Below are positions 32,301-41,207 of a stretch of DNA of 64,000 nt, one piece after another. The notes under the pieces are model-generated. The model worked only from the letters and a program-made list of their open reading frames with translations, did no database searches and was not told the origin of the DNA. The stretch's first letter is position 1, and each line of letters starts with the position of its first letter. The position numbers and the translations under genes are program-made. The stretch comes from Thermococcus henrietii (GTDB lineage Archaea; Methanobacteriota_B; Thermococci; Thermococcales; Thermococcaceae). The stretch is from positions 806,001 through 870,000 of the forward strand of contig NZ_LT900021.1 in assembly GCF_900198835.1 (NCBI RefSeq), read 5' to 3'.

Positions 32301-33247
32301 GCGTCCTCCATCGAGTAGCGGGCGACCCTTTCAAGGCCCTCCCCGCTCTCCCAGGCCTGCGCTATCTCCTCGGCGTAAACCTTCTCCTTGGGCTTTCCAA
32401 AGATTGCCTCGTAAACGGCCTCAAGGGTGTATGTCGGGAGGTTTATCGTGCGCCTTATGACGGGATAGAGGTCGAAGTGTATCCTGCCCTTCACCTCGAC
32501 GGCAAACCTGTCCCCCATGCGCTGTATCTTCGGCTCGCTCCCATCTCTGCCGAGTGTGAACTTTATTCCGAGCTTCTCACAGCGCTTCTTCAGGTAGGTG
32601 AAGTCGAAGTTGTCGCCGTTGTATGTGATGAGCACGTCGGGGTCTTTCTCCTTAACAATCCTGAGAAATCGCTTAATCATCTCCTTCTCGGTCGAGACGA
32701 CGTCAACGTACGGAAGGTCAATCTTCTTCCAGGTTATGACCCTCGCCTCTCTCCCGTCGGCGTAGCTTATCATGAGGATCGGGCCCTCGGCGAACTCCTC
32801 GCCCTCGTGATAGAGCGTTTCGATATCGAAGGCGAGCATCGTGAGCTCCTCGTCGCCCTCCATCGGAATCAGGCCCTTGTCGATGAGGTAGCGCTTGGCA
32901 AAGGGTATGTCGTACTCGTAGATGTCAACGACAGCGGGGTGGGCGCGTATCCTGTCTCGAATCGCCGGGACGTCCTGAGGATGGTTGAAGTATAGCTTCC
33001 AGACCTCTATCGGCCTGCCGAGGAACTTCTTCTGCACCTTCTCGGCGCGCTTCACCCTGACGACCGTCCCGTGCCTCTTTGCGGTTACCTTCTTGACGTC
33101 CTCTATCGCCGAATCGTCCTTCAGGAGGGCGTAGAAGTAGGGCTCGAAGGTTCTGTCGTACTCGATTTTAAACTCGCCGTTCTCCTTTTTGAAGACCCTT
33201 ATCACGGGCTTCCCGTTCTCGGTGATGTAGTCGGTATCGAGAATCAT
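29315..33247 (-). CDS. polB: Family B DNA polymerase with one intein
   Basis: A 1310-codon precursor. Removing the 537-residue intein leaves a 773-residue polymerase, normal for Thermococcales replicative/repair Pol B. The 3'-5' exonuclease motif [11 protein letters not shown] starts near residue 139. Polymerase motif A is DFRSLYPSI (about 404), motif B contains the intein-split [14 protein letters not shown], and motif C is LYADTDG. It would synthesise DNA with proofreading and, as in relatives, stall at template uracil. The gene has its own upstream region shared with the divergent RNA methyltransferase gene. The reading frame runs straight through the intein with no stop or frameshift. Confidence 0.97.
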   Translation of the reverse strand: MILDTDYITENGKPVIRVFKKENGEFKIEYDRTFEPYFYALLKDDSAIEDVKKVTAKRHGTVVRVKRAEKVQKKFLGRPIEVWKLYFNHPQDVPAIRDRIRAHPAVVDIYEYDIPFAKRYLIDKGLIPMEGDEELTMLAFDIETLYHEGEEFAEGPILMISYADGREARVITWKKIDLPYVDVVSTEKEMIKRFLRIVKEKDPDVLITYNGDNFDFTYLKKRCEKLGIKFTLGRDGSEPKIQRMGDRFAVEVKGRIHFDLYPVIRRTINLPTYTLEAVYEAIFGKPKEKVYAEEIAQAWESGEGLERVARYSMEDAKVTYELGREFFPMEAQLSRLIGQSLWDVSRSSTGNLVEWFLLRKAYERNELAPNKPDERELARRRGGYAGGYVKEPERGLWDNIVYLDFRSLYPSIIITHNVSPDTLNREGCKEYDVAPEVGHKFCKDFPGFIPSLLGDLLEERQKIKRKMKATVDPLEKKLLDYRQRAIKILANSLLPEEWIPVVKNGDIKLVRIGEFVDGLMKDEKERVKRDGNTEVLEVSGIHAFSFDRKSKKARLMPVKALIRHRYSGNVYEITLSSGRRITVTEGHSLFAYRNGELAEVTGGEIRAGDLLAVPKRVRLPERKETLNIVQLLLELPEEETEDIVLTIPTRGRKNFFKGMLRTLRWIFGEEKRPRTARRYLKHLEELGYVKLRKIGYEIIDGEGLKKYRTLYEGLVEAVRYNRNRKEYLIEFNAVRDVIALMPEEELKEWKIGTRNGFRMSPFIEVDENFAKLLGYYVSEGYAGKQRNPKNGWSYSVKLYNNDESVLDDMERLSERFFGKVRRGKNYVEIPKKMACIIFEALCGTLAENKRVPEVIFTSPESVRWAFLEGYFIGDGDVHPNKRVRLSTKSEILVNGLVLLLNSLGVSAIRLRYDSGVYRVYVNEELPFTDYKKKKNAYYSHVIPKEVLEETFGKVFQKNMSYEKFRELVDNGRLDGEKAKRIEWLISGDIVLDRVVEVKKRHYEGHVYDLSVEEDENFLAGFGLLYAHNSYYGYYGYAKARWYCKECAESVTAWGREYIEMVIRELEEKFGFKVLYADTDGLHATIPGADAETVKKKAKEFLRYINPKLPGLLELEYEGFYVRGFFVTKKKYAVIDEEGKIITRGLEIVRRDWSEIAKETQARVLEAILKHGDVEEAVRIVKEVTEKLSKYEVPPEKLVIHEQITRDLKDYKATGPHVAVAKRLAARGVKIRPGTVISYIVLKGSGRIGDRAIPADEFDPTKHRYDAEYYIENQVLPAVERILKAFGYRKEDLRYQKTKQVGLGAWLKVKK
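30164..31774 (-). mobile_element. Pol-b intein with LAGLIDADG homing endonuclease (537 aa)
   Basis: The first residue is Ser492 of the precursor, directly after KILAN. The last two are His-Asn, and the downstream extein resumes with Ser-Tyr-Tyr: the standard splice junctions for a Ser intein. Inside are the block B TEGHSLF and two dodecapeptide motifs, LLGYYVSEG and [14 protein letters not shown], the two LAGLIDADG motifs of a homing endonuclease, both apparently intact. The site and sequence closely match the Thermococcus litoralis Pol-1 intein as I recall it. An active element should spread into intein-free polB alleles. Confidence 0.96.
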
Positions 33248-33329
33248 GACTCACACCTAAGGTTTTATCGAATCGGGGACTAATAAACCTCACCGCCACC
33301 TTTTTAAAGCGCCCCGCGAAGGGCCGAGC

Positions 33330-34685
33330 ATGGAGCTGTTTTACAGGGTGAGCTTTCAGGAGGTCGTTGCGGACGCTTTGAGCCTAGTTGAGGAGCGTGA
33401 GCTCTCCTCCAAGCACGCCCTTGAGCGGGTCTTCCGGAAGGTTGCCGGAAAGGACAGAGAGAAGGCTCGCGGATTGGCCCACGCCTACGTCTTCGAGATT
33501 GAGAAGTGGAAGGGGAAGATAGACTTCATCATAAACTCCGTGCTGAAGGGTTCGAAGGTGGAAGACCTCGACCCCTATCTCGCCAATCTCCTCCGCATCG
33601 GGACGTTTGAAATCCACTTCCGGAAGGTTCCTCCCGCCATAGCTACCGACTCCGTCGTGAGGGTCGTTAAGGAGCGCTTTGACTTCAGCCGGGCGAAGTT
33701 CGTCAACGCGCTGATGCACTCGATAGAGAAGTTCGACGTGGAGAGGGCATTGAAACGGCTCAAGGAGAGGGATAGGATTGAGTGGCTTTCTGTTCGCTTC
33801 TCCCACCCGCGCTGGTACGTTGAGTACGTGATAGAGCTTCTGGGCTACGACGAAGCTGTAAGGCTTCTCCTCAGCAACAACAGGCCTCAGAGGTACTACG
33901 TTCGCGCGAACACTCTAAAGACCGACGTGGACTCACTGAGAGATTACCTTGAGGAGAACGGTGTGAGAACCGCCTTAACTCCAGTCCCGGACGTTCTGAA
34001 GGTCCTCGACTACAAGACGCCGGTGACGAGGCTTGGCTGGTATAAAGAGGGGAAGTTCGTCATTCAGGATTTAGCGAGCGCTTACGTCGCCCACGTTCTC
34101 AACCCAGAGCCTGGCGAGAGGGTTCTTGATTTGGCCGCTGCCCCAGGTTCAAAAACTTTCCACGCGGCGGCACTGATGGAGAACAAAGGCGAGATAGTCG
34201 CGGTGGACTACTCCTACGACAGGCTGATGCGCATGAAGGAGAAGATGAAGCTCCTCGGAATCAAAAACGTCAAGCTGGTTCACGCGGACGGGCAGAGCTT
34301 TAAGGACAAGGCCAAGTTCGATAGGGTAATCCTCGACGCGCCGTGCTCGAGCTCGGGGACCTATCGGCAGTTCCCCGAAGTTAAGTGGCGCTTCGACGAG
34401 AACAAGATTAAGCGCATAATAAGCGTCCAGAGGAACATGCTCCGCAACGCCCACGAGAACCTCCGTGGTGGAGGAGAGATGACCTACTCAACGTGCTCAA
34501 TCAGGATTGATGAAGACGAGGAGAACGTCCTCTTCGCCGTCGAGAGGGTTGGACTGGAGCTTCTCCCCCACGATTTCAGCTGGGGCGATAGGGGCTTCCT
34601 CGAAATCGGCGATAAAGTCTTCCGCGCGTGGACGCACAGGCACGACTGCAACAGCTTCTTCATAGCGAAGATGGGAAAGGGTTAA
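33330..34685 (+). CDS. NOL1/NOP2/Sun-family RNA m5C methyltransferase with NusB-like N-domain
   Basis: A 451-residue SAM-dependent methyltransferase acting on rRNA or tRNA cytosines. The N-terminal 150 residues form a helical NusB-like RNA-binding domain. Next come a PUA/ferredoxin-like segment (RYYVRANTLKTD) and the Rossmann methylase with SAM motif VLDLAAAPGSKTFHAA. Two cysteines are in place: the release Cys in LDAPCSSSGTY and the nucleophile in TYSTCSIRIDEDEENV. This order resembles bacterial RsmB. The ATG at 33330 is the first of the frame, about 80 bp from the divergent polB start. The 3' end overlaps the AMMECR1 gene by 4 bp. Confidence 0.92.
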   Translation: MELFYRVSFQEVVADALSLVEERELSSKHALERVFRKVAGKDREKARGLAHAYVFEIEKWKGKIDFIINSVLKGSKVEDLDPYLANLLRIGTFEIHFRKVPPAIATDSVVRVVKERFDFSRAKFVNALMHSIEKFDVERALKRLKERDRIEWLSVRFSHPRWYVEYVIELLGYDEAVRLLLSNNRPQRYYVRANTLKTDVDSLRDYLEENGVRTALTPVPDVLKVLDYKTPVTRLGWYKEGKFVIQDLASAYVAHVLNPEPGERVLDLAAAPGSKTFHAAALMENKGEIVAVDYSYDRLMRMKEKMKLLGIKNVKLVHADGQSFKDKAKFDRVILDAPCSSSGTYRQFPEVKWRFDENKIKRIISVQRNMLRNAHENLRGGGEMTYSTCSIRIDEDEENVLFAVERVGLELLPHDFSWGDRGFLEIGDKVFRAWTHRHDCNSFFIAKMGKG

Positions 34686-35308
34686 ACCAACGGCTTCCTC
34701 CTCACAGGTCCCCTCGGGTACTCCTCCTCGAAAATCTCAGCGGTGAAGCGGTAGACCTTTGTATCCGGGTCGAGCCAGCAGTCCGGTGGCAGGCCGGCCT
34801 TCCAGCAGGTCTGGGCCAGGAATTCTTCCTCGTCCCAGCCCCACTCTATCGGCACCTGCGGGAGCAGTAAGCCCGAGTAGATGCCCTTCTCGATTATCAG
34901 GCCGTCCCTGCCGACCTTTATCTTCCTCGGCCTCTCCTCTGGTGAGCCTTCGATTAGTTCTGGCGGAGTTAGAACGCTCACCTCAATTACCAGGTCATCG
35001 AGCTCGCTCTCCCTCACCGGCGGGAAGCGCGGGTCTTCCACGGCCGCGTGGATTGCCGCCTTAATCGTCGCCTCGACCAGCGGGTAAATCGGCAGGGGGA
35101 AGCCTATGCATCCCCGGAGCGCCATCTGTGGCGGGACGTTGTGGCGGTTGAGGGTCACGAAGACGCCCATCTTTTCCCAGAGCTCCGGCGGTGTGTCCTC
35201 TGGAGGTTCGATGACCCTCCCGTTCCTCACGTACTCCTCGATGGCTTTCCTCGCGAGCCTGACGAGGAACTCGCCCCACTCGTCCTTAATCCTGTACATG
35301 GTTCCCAC
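34682..35308 (-). CDS. AMMECR1 / AmmeMemoRadiSam protein A family
   Basis: A 208-residue AMMECR1-domain protein. The hallmark LRGCIGFPLP motif is at about residue 65, with further conserved segments AAIHAAVEDPRFPP and EISVLTPPE-like (VIEVSVLTPPELI). The structure of a Pyrococcus homologue is known but the reaction is not firmly established; in genome contexts with Memo and radical-SAM partners it is called AmmeMemoRadiSam system protein A. Those partners are not next to it here. It converges with the RNA methyltransferase gene and is divergent from the thiamine-binding-family gene. Confidence 0.9.
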   Translation of the reverse strand: MGTMYRIKDEWGEFLVRLARKAIEEYVRNGRVIEPPEDTPPELWEKMGVFVTLNRHNVPPQMALRGCIGFPLPIYPLVEATIKAAIHAAVEDPRFPPVRESELDDLVIEVSVLTPPELIEGSPEERPRKIKVGRDGLIIEKGIYSGLLLPQVPIEWGWDEEEFLAQTCWKAGLPPDCWLDPDTKVYRFTAEIFEEEYPRGPVRRKPLV

Positions 35309-35390
35309 CCGTTAAAATTACCTCTCGTTAGTTTATTAACCTATCGCAACCCTTAAATTACTTCGTGAGGAGATTAAGGCGGTGTCGGGA

Positions 35391-35699
35391 ATGGTCATCG
35401 TCGAGTTCGTGGTGGTTCCCCTTGGGGAAAAGAGCCTGAGCAGGTACGTCGCCGAGGTGATAAAGCTTTTAGAGAGGAAGGGCGTTAAATATCAGTTGAC
35501 CCCGATGGCCACAATCATCGAGACTGACACCGTTGGGGAGGCTTTTGAAATAATCGAAGAGGCTCACGAGCTCATGTTCAAGCTCGGCGCCGAGAGGGTC
35601 TCGACGACGGTGAGAATAGACGACAGACGCGATAAAGAGCGGCACATGGAGGACAAGGTTAAATCCGTCCTCGAAAAGGTTGGAGAGGTGCGAGGATGA
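35391..35699 (+). CDS. MTH1187/UPF0045 family thiamine-binding protein
   Basis: A 102-residue ferredoxin-like small protein (MVIVEFVVVPLGEKSLSRYV ... YQLTPMATIIE). The family is called thiamine-binding because homologues bind the thiamine pyrimidine moiety; its cellular task is unclear. ATG 35391 was selected because GGTG lies six bases upstream; an in-frame GTG at 35382 is part of that site. It overlaps the DUF373 gene by four bases (ATGA), so the two are probably cotranslated from one message. Confidence 0.86.
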   Translation: MVIVEFVVVPLGEKSLSRYVAEVIKLLERKGVKYQLTPMATIIETDTVGEAFEIIEEAHELMFKLGAERVSTTVRIDDRRDKERHMEDKVKSVLEKVGEVRG

Positions 35700-36862
35700 G
35701 GGTTCTCGTTCTGGCGATAGACAGGGACGACGACTTTGGCAAGAAGGCGGGCGTTAAGGGTCCGGTCATAGGGCGAGAGGCCTGTATAGACGCCGCCCTA
35801 AAGCTCAGCCTGGCCGACCCGGAGGACAGCGACGCGAACGTCGTTTACGCGGCCGTTAAGCTACGGGATGAGCTCGAGAAGAAGGGGGAATTCGACGAGG
35901 TTGAGGTCGCGATAATAACCGGCCACCCGAAGGTGGGGTTAAAGAGCGATATGGAGCTCGCGAGACAGCTTGAGGAGGTTCTCAAGGTCTTTCCGGCTGA
36001 TGGAGTTATCCCCGTTACCGATGGGGCCGAGGACGAGCAGATTTTCCCAATTATCACCTCGAAGGTCCCAATCATAACCTCCCACCGCGTCGTAGTCAAG
36101 CAGAGCCCTGGGATAGAAACAACCTGGTACATCATCGTCAAGTACATGAAGGAAATCCTGAGCGACCCTGAGGTCGCGCGCGTCGTCTTCGGAATCCCCG
36201 GCTTGATGGCGCTGTCGTATGGAATAGCCAAGCTCGTGGGTGTGTGGTATCCCGAGAGCGAGAAGATAGTCTCAACCGTCATCTGGGGGACCATCCTGCT
36301 CATAATCGGCGGGATATTCTTTACAAAGGGCTTTAACTTCAGCCTCGGACGGTTTCTTGCGTCCATACGAAGAGCCGTCGTCGAGCAGTTCATAGTTGTT
36401 CTGTCCATCATCGCTGGAATCCTTGTCATAGCGAGCGGTGCGATAAACGCTTACCTCAACTTGGAGAGTTATTCGCTCAAGCTAATCGGTAGCTACCCGG
36501 GAACGTCACTCTTGGCGACCCTGATTTATCTCAACGCCCTGGCGGGCTCGATTGCCTTGGGCATAGCGGTCATGATGGCTGGGAGGGTTATACAAGCTTA
36601 CCTCAAGAAGGACCACCACATCTGGTACTACACGTCTGCCCTTCTCATGACGCCTGCCCTCTGGGTTACTATTGACCTCACCACCCGCTACGCCCTCGCG
36701 ATACTGACGATTTCTGACATAGACGTCTTTCAGAAACTGCTCTTCGCGATTGCCGACGTTGCGCTTGCCGTTGTGGTTGGTGTTTACCTCCGTGGAAAAG
36801 TTAAGGGATGGATGAAGGTTGAGACTGGAGGAAGCGATACGGGAGTACGAGCTGAGGCGTGA
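35696..36862 (+). CDS. DUF373 membrane protein
   Basis: A 388-residue archaeal DUF373 protein. The first 150 residues are a soluble Rossmann-like domain with an acidic opening MRVLVLAIDRDDDFG, followed by VPVTDGAEDEQIFPII-like and SHRVVVKQSPGIETTWYI segments. The remainder has about six membrane helices (e.g. TVIWGTILLIIGGIFF, FIVVLSIIAGILVIASG, LLFAIADVALAVVVGVYL). Function is unknown; the cytosolic head suggests nucleotide or cofactor sensing. It lies between the thiamine-binding-family gene (4-bp overlap) and a coiled-coil gene (44-bp overlap), which look like one operon. Confidence 0.85.
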   Translation: MRVLVLAIDRDDDFGKKAGVKGPVIGREACIDAALKLSLADPEDSDANVVYAAVKLRDELEKKGEFDEVEVAIITGHPKVGLKSDMELARQLEEVLKVFPADGVIPVTDGAEDEQIFPIITSKVPIITSHRVVVKQSPGIETTWYIIVKYMKEILSDPEVARVVFGIPGLMALSYGIAKLVGVWYPESEKIVSTVIWGTILLIIGGIFFTKGFNFSLGRFLASIRRAVVEQFIVVLSIIAGILVIASGAINAYLNLESYSLKLIGSYPGTSLLATLIYLNALAGSIALGIAVMMAGRVIQAYLKKDHHIWYYTSALLMTPALWVTIDLTTRYALAILTISDIDVFQKLLFAIADVALAVVVGVYLRGKVKGWMKVETGGSDTGVRAEA

Positions 36863-37883
36863 GGAAGGCCTGAAAAAGGCCGAAAAGCTCAGAAAGAAGT
36901 ACAATAAGTGGCTTGGTAAGAAGAAAAAGGAACTTCTCAAGGCCGTTGGGAAGCTGGAAAAGGCCAAGCCCCCCAAGAACGTGGACGAGAGGCTCCTCCA
37001 GATAGTTGAGGCAGACAGGAGGAACTACGTAAGTGCGATGAGGCACGCCGTTGAGGGAATTCAGACCATCGATGACCTCGGAAAGCGTCTTCCGGACCTC
37101 GCAAAGGTTCACGTTGACTACGGAAAGCACGTCATGATTCTCTTCGAGAAAGAGGTCTACGCAGTCAATTCCCTTCTCAAGGAGCTCAGCGAGGGCTACA
37201 CAGAGTTCAGGGAAGAGGTCGAAAAAAGCGTCCCGCCCGAGATTGATGTCGTGGAGAAGCTTGAGGAGCTTAGAAAGGCTCAGCATGAATTCCAGGCCAA
37301 GAGGGATGCACTTTCAAAGCTTGCCCGCGAGCTCGAGGAGGAAAGGAAAAAACTCGAGTCCCTCCTTTCATCGGAGGAGTTCGCGAAGGTTGAGGAGGAA
37401 ATTCGTGAAGTTTCTTCTAAGATTCGTTCAATCGAGCTTGAACTCCGTTCGAAGGTCTCAAAGCTCCAGAAACCGCTGAAGAGGATGCGTCTCGGCGGAA
37501 TAGCCGATGAGGTTGCCCGGGACAGCGGGGTTGCCATTGAGAGGTCCGATGAGTTTCTCTCACTCCTCCTCAAGGTCTATCCAAGGTTGGATGGAAAGGC
37601 AAAGAAGGCCGCGGAGTGGTTGATGGAAAACCTCGACGATAAGCTGTCCGAGCTGAGTGAACTTCGTAGGGAGCTGGAAGGGCTTGAGGCACAGCGGGAA
37701 GAGCTCCTGAGAAGCGTTAAACCCGTTCAGGATGAACTCCTTGCCATAGAACGGGAGCTGTCCCTGCTGGCGGATGACGTTAAGAAACTCGAGAGAAAAC
37801 TTCTGAGAATCGAGGCCGAGCTCAAGGAGGAGTTGAAGAAGCTGGAGGACTACCGTGGGGAGAAGGTGGAGGTAAGTTTTTAA
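36819..37883 (+). CDS. Coiled-coil protein of unknown function
   Basis: A 354-residue, highly charged, almost wholly helical protein. Heptad-rich stretches occupy residues 1-50, 145-225 and 270-345 (for example RELEEERKKLESLLSSEEFA), like SMC- or prefoldin-type coiled coils without an ATPase head. The start is a TTG at 36819 inside the end of the DUF373 gene; GATGAAGG precedes it. The overlap supports cotranscription with DUF373, so the coiled coil may be a cytosolic partner of that membrane protein. No enzymatic motif is visible. Confidence 0.72.
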   Translation: MRLEEAIREYELRREEGLKKAEKLRKKYNKWLGKKKKELLKAVGKLEKAKPPKNVDERLLQIVEADRRNYVSAMRHAVEGIQTIDDLGKRLPDLAKVHVDYGKHVMILFEKEVYAVNSLLKELSEGYTEFREEVEKSVPPEIDVVEKLEELRKAQHEFQAKRDALSKLARELEEERKKLESLLSSEEFAKVEEEIREVSSKIRSIELELRSKVSKLQKPLKRMRLGGIADEVARDSGVAIERSDEFLSLLLKVYPRLDGKAKKAAEWLMENLDDKLSELSELRRELEGLEAQREELLRSVKPVQDELLAIERELSLLADDVKKLERKLLRIEAELKEELKKLEDYRGEKVEVSF

Positions 37884-37915
37884 GTTAGGCTTCCCTAATC
37901 AAACCGGTGGGAGAG

Positions 37916-38761
37916 ATGTTCAAAGTAGACAGGTTACGCTTCGGAACCGCTGGAATACCGCTCTCAACGCCGAAGCGCTCAACGATAGACGGCATAATCC
38001 ACGTGATGAACCTCGGGTTAGATGCGATGGAGCTGGAGTTCGTCAGGGGGGTCAACCTCAAGCCGGAACTCGCGAAGAAAATCAAGTACGTCGCCAAAAA
38101 GCACGACGTCCTGCTCACGGCGCACGCTCCCTACTACATCAACCTCAACGCGAGCGAGAAGGCAAAGGTTGAGGCAAGCAAAAGGAGGATAATCCAGAGC
38201 GCCGAGAGGCTTTACGACGCCGGCGGCTGGAGCGTCGTCTTTCACGCGGGCTACTACCTCAAGCAGGACCCGGCGAAGGTCTACAACCGAATCAGGGATG
38301 CGCTGAAGGAGATTGAGAGGGAACTCCTGGACAGGGGCGTCAAGGTCTGGCTCAGGCCCGAGCTGACCGGAAAGCCGACCCAGTTCGGTGACCTGAAGGA
38401 GATAGTGAAGCTCAGCGAGGAGCTCGAGACGGTTCTCCCGACGATAGACTTCGCGCACGCTCACGCGAGGAACAGGGGCAAATGCAACTCCGCCGAGGAG
38501 TGGCGCGAGATGCTGGCCTTTATCGAAGACAGGCTTGGCAGAGAGGCTTTGGACAACATGCACATCCACATGAGCGGTATCGAGTACACTGAGAAGGGGG
38601 AGAAAAGGCACCTCCCGCTCCAGGAGAGCGATATGAGGTGGGAGGACCTGCTCAGGGTTCTAAAGGAGTTCCGCGTCAAGGGCGTCGTCATAAGCGAGAG
38701 CCCCAACATCGAGGAGGACGCGCTCCTGATGAAGAAGAAGTACGAGGAGATAAAGGATTAA
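37916..38761 (+). CDS. Endonuclease IV-like TIM-barrel protein
   Basis: A 281-residue protein of the AP endonuclease 2 (Nfo) superfamily. Metal-ligand segments appear in order: TAHAPYYIN, VVFHAGYY, RPELTGKPTQFG, TIDFAHAHAR, HIHMSG and ISESP. True endonuclease IV has an ExT-G motif where this has RPELTG, which is acceptable. It may nick DNA at abasic sites; a sugar isomerase-like role cannot be excluded. ATG 37916 follows GGTGGGAG at proper distance; an in-frame GTG at 37907 lies in that site. It converges on the radical-SAM gene with a 4-bp overlap. Confidence 0.87.
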   Translation: MFKVDRLRFGTAGIPLSTPKRSTIDGIIHVMNLGLDAMELEFVRGVNLKPELAKKIKYVAKKHDVLLTAHAPYYINLNASEKAKVEASKRRIIQSAERLYDAGGWSVVFHAGYYLKQDPAKVYNRIRDALKEIERELLDRGVKVWLRPELTGKPTQFGDLKEIVKLSEELETVLPTIDFAHAHARNRGKCNSAEEWREMLAFIEDRLGREALDNMHIHMSGIEYTEKGEKRHLPLQESDMRWEDLLRVLKEFRVKGVVISESPNIEEDALLMKKKYEEIKD

Positions 38762-40371
38762 TAGGCCTCGGCGAGGCTTGGCTGGTCGTACCATCTGTGT
38801 TCATCCACATCCACGTGCAAATCGAGTGGCTCTAGGGGTTTAACTTCGTAGCCCCTCTTCTTACCCCATTTCTCTATCTGCCTGAGGACGGCTCTCACGC
38901 CAAGGCGTGCAAGGGGGTAGAAGGGAATCAGGAAAGGATTTCCGCGGAGCAACTGTGGCAGTCCCCTAACGACTTCCTTTCCGAGGTGCTTCCATGCATA
39001 ATAGAGGTGCAGGAACTGGCCGTAGGTTATCATGTCCTCGATGCGGTAGAATTCCTGGTCCTTTAAGAGCCCCATTGGCACGAAGGCGAGGGGCGTAACA
39101 GTGAAATGGGCCCCGTTGCCGAGTTTGTTCTCGAGCTCCCTCTCCATCGTGATTATTAACCTGGCGGTTTCTATTTCATACTCGTCGGTGTCGCCGGGCA
39201 GGCCGAGTATCGTGGTGTACGCCGGGAACCAGTAGTTCTTGTTGAATACGTAAGTTCCGTTGAGCAGAACCCACGGCCACTCCTCCGGCGAGAACGGCTT
39301 CATCTTGTTGTTCATGTACTTTCCAATGAGCTCCGGCGCCGCGGTCTCGAAACCTACCTGTATTCCAATCCAGTGGTTTGGGCCGGCGTCAACGATACCC
39401 GAGATAACCTCTATCATGCCGGGTGCAGCCAACGCAGCCGCCACCGTTCCGTGGGTGGGGTTCACGTTCCCCGTGTACTTCCTGGCGGTCTCAAAGAGCT
39501 CAACGACTGCATCGACGTTGGGGTAGAAGGTTTTCCTGTCCTCGACCCTGTAGAGGAAAATATCCTCACTATGGAGCCATGCGTGGTCTATCCCTGCCCT
39601 GACGTTGAGCTTTATTTCCTCCTCGATTCTCTCAAGCGGCATAAAGCGGGCGACCCTCAGGTTTGGCTCGCAAAAGCGGCAGCCCCTTCCACAGCCCCGC
39701 ATGACCTCAACGAGCCCCTTATAGGAGGGGGCGACTATCGTTGGAATCTGCTCAACCCTCGGCCATCCCTTAACCATCACGGTCTCGTCAGCCGTTCCAG
39801 ATTCTATCTCCCGGAAGAGCTCTCCGGCGATGTGGTCAACCTCTCCGATGACAACGTGGTCTATTCCGAGCCTCTCGCGCTCTTCCCTCCTGAACTCCAG
39901 CTGCCACGCGCCCGGGCCCCCGACGACGAGCTTGAAATCGAGGTCCCTCCTTTCCCTGACCGCGTTTATCCTCTCCACGAGCTCCCTGAACTTGACGCTG
40001 GTGTAGTTCTTCCACTGTCCCCCGTTGGTGAACATCATGCTCACTGGACCGAGACCAAGGGGGTCCATCTCGTAGAGCGCCACTACGGTGGTATCTTCTC
40101 CTATGAACTTCTCGACCTTCCGCGGGTGGGCAACTACGACCTCGTTCCGTTTAAACCCGTCCCGAAGGAGCGCCGCCTCAACCTTCCTGAGGCCGTAGGG
40201 GGCCTGCGTTAGAACGCCGTCCCTGTCAGGGAGCTGGGAGTCCATCACTCTGAAGACACATTTGGGGAGTTTGTCGTAGGGAGCACAGCCCAGAAAGTCG
40301 AGCAGTGGGACGTCGTGGTATGTGCTCGTCAGAGTCTCGTCGGCCGTTAACACTATCCGCGTCAAGTTCAT
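38758..40371 (-). CDS. B12-binding-type radical SAM protein
   Basis: A 537-residue radical-SAM enzyme. The N-terminal part (to about 200) looks like a cobalamin-binding-type Rossmann domain (VVALYEMDPLGLGP, LVVGGPGAWQ). The Fe-S cluster motif is CGRGCRFC (C-x3-C-x2-C), preceded by the GLVEVMRG strand and followed by a TIM-barrel-like core with GIQVGFETAAPELIG and TTILGLPGDTDEYE. Methylation or C-C bond chemistry is typical for this class; the substrate is unknown. The start is ambiguous: GTG 40374, ATG 40371 and TTG 40365 all follow a GGGGGTG site; I used the ATG. A TATA-like TTAAATATGC lies at 40394-40403. Confidence 0.85.
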   Translation of the reverse strand: MNLTRIVLTADETLTSTYHDVPLLDFLGCAPYDKLPKCVFRVMDSQLPDRDGVLTQAPYGLRKVEAALLRDGFKRNEVVVAHPRKVEKFIGEDTTVVALYEMDPLGLGPVSMMFTNGGQWKNYTSVKFRELVERINAVRERRDLDFKLVVGGPGAWQLEFRREERERLGIDHVVIGEVDHIAGELFREIESGTADETVMVKGWPRVEQIPTIVAPSYKGLVEVMRGCGRGCRFCEPNLRVARFMPLERIEEEIKLNVRAGIDHAWLHSEDIFLYRVEDRKTFYPNVDAVVELFETARKYTGNVNPTHGTVAAALAAPGMIEVISGIVDAGPNHWIGIQVGFETAAPELIGKYMNNKMKPFSPEEWPWVLLNGTYVFNKNYWFPAYTTILGLPGDTDEYEIETARLIITMERELENKLGNGAHFTVTPLAFVPMGLLKDQEFYRIEDMITYGQFLHLYYAWKHLGKEVVRGLPQLLRGNPFLIPFYPLARLGVRAVLRQIEKWGKKRGYEVKPLEPLDLHVDVDEHRWYDQPSLAEAY

Positions 40372-40708
40372 CACCCCCGATTATGAAGAAAAAATTGCAT
40401 ATTTAAGAATTTCTATCTTCCATTACAAGTCAAGTGTTAATTTTGAATGTTCCATATTTTAACTACAAAACAAAGTATTTCTCACGTGGAATATGAATAG
40501 AGAAACCAAGCAGACCGTACACAACGTTTCTGCGCTTTTGAACTGGGAGCGGTTTTGAGCGAAATTATGGTAATAAAAATACAACATATTGTGCCGTTAT
40601 ATCGAGTCTTATCTATTTCGATGTTGCCAACTATTAGATATAACAACTTGATATAGATAGATGAAATACTCTTTATATTTATGTTAAATTACCTTATTTT
40701 ACAAAAAA

Positions 40709-40717
40709 TTTAAATAT
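40709..40717 (+). promoter_or_regulatory. Predicted promoter of the secreted-protein/ABC operon
   Basis: TTTAAATAT lies about 70 bp before the first ATG. A start 25 bp downstream would fall near 40739, exactly where a GC-rich hairpin begins, so the hairpin would be the very 5' end of the mRNA. Confidence 0.55.
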
Positions 40718-40738
40718 GTTGACATTGCATAAATTAAT

Positions 40739-40777
40739 GCCCTCCCCCCGGAGGGCAAGGGCGTACCGTACGGAGGG
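40739..40777 (+). promoter_or_regulatory. 5' leader with two mutually exclusive pairings (possible translation switch)
   Basis: GCCCTCC (40739-40745) can pair with GGAGGGC (40750-40756) around a CCCC loop. The same CCCTCC can instead pair with GGAGGG at 40772-40777, which is the ribosome site of the 40784 gene. The first structure leaves the ribosome site free; the second hides it. No known riboswitch class is recognised. Confidence 0.4.
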
Positions 40778-40783
40778 TGTGGC

Positions 40784-41203
40784 ATGAGAGTGTCCGGAGT
40801 GCTCGGCCTCCTCTTGATGGGAGGCCTCCTCTTTGGTGGACTCGGGGCCTACCATTGGGTCATGGCGGCGAGCGCGACAAAAACCTCCTGCTGGACGCCG
40901 TGGGATGATGACGTGGATGAGAAGAGCTGGAGCGCCACTACCTTTGTCTGGGCAGGTGTTCAGGCGAAAGTCCTCGTCTGCAACGGCCACTTCATACAGA
41001 TAATCCCCGACCCCAACCACAAACCCCCATCACCCAACTTCGTGACAGAAGCACAAGGAGTGCGAGTACTTGAGAAGAATACGTACGTAAAAGGTGATCT
41101 AAGCGAAGCTGGAGCATGGGTCACCTACATTGACCCCACGACTGGAAAGAGATCCCAGGTCTACGCAAAAATACCACACATCTGGCCCAAAGCTGGAGGG
41201 TGA
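40784..41203 (+). CDS. Small secreted protein, first gene of a surface/ABC operon
   Basis: A 139-residue protein with a clear N-terminal signal sequence (RVSGVLGLLLMGGLLFGGLGAYHWVMAASA). The remaining segment of about 110 residues is rich in Trp, Thr, Pro and Lys and has only two cysteines (TSCWTPWDDD and VLVCNGHF), which could form a disulfide outside the cell. No family is recognised. GGAGGGTGT precedes the ATG. The next gene follows after four bases, so it starts a seven-gene operon ending in an ABC transporter. A peptide exported or matured by that transporter (toxin-, signal- or adhesin-like) is a possibility, not shown. Confidence 0.72.
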   Translation: MRVSGVLGLLLMGGLLFGGLGAYHWVMAASATKTSCWTPWDDDVDEKSWSATTFVWAGVQAKVLVCNGHFIQIIPDPNHKPPSPNFVTEAQGVRVLEKNTYVKGDLSEAGAWVTYIDPTTGKRSQVYAKIPHIWPKAGG

Positions 41204-41207
41204 ACCT

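Larger units (their letters stand above)
40375..40783. other. AT-rich intergenic region between divergent transcription units
   Basis: About 410 bp, much richer in A+T than the rest of the window, with no supported gene. It carries promoters pointing both ways: TTAAATATGC (about 40394-40403, minus) for the radical-SAM gene and TTTAAATAT (40709-40717, plus) for the secreted-protein/ABC operon. Several near-palindromic AT blocks (GATATAACAACTTGATATAGATAG and similar, about 40638-40665) could be regulator sites. A 21-codon frame at 40494-40559 lacks support. Confidence 0.7.

Noticed and set aside
40494-40559. 21-codon frame in the AT-rich intergenic region
   Set aside because: Weak upstream site and too short to separate from chance.
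40784-41203. Assignment of the small secreted protein to the lactococcin 972-type bacteriocin family
   Set aside because: The gene arrangement is only loosely similar and no diagnostic motif was seen.
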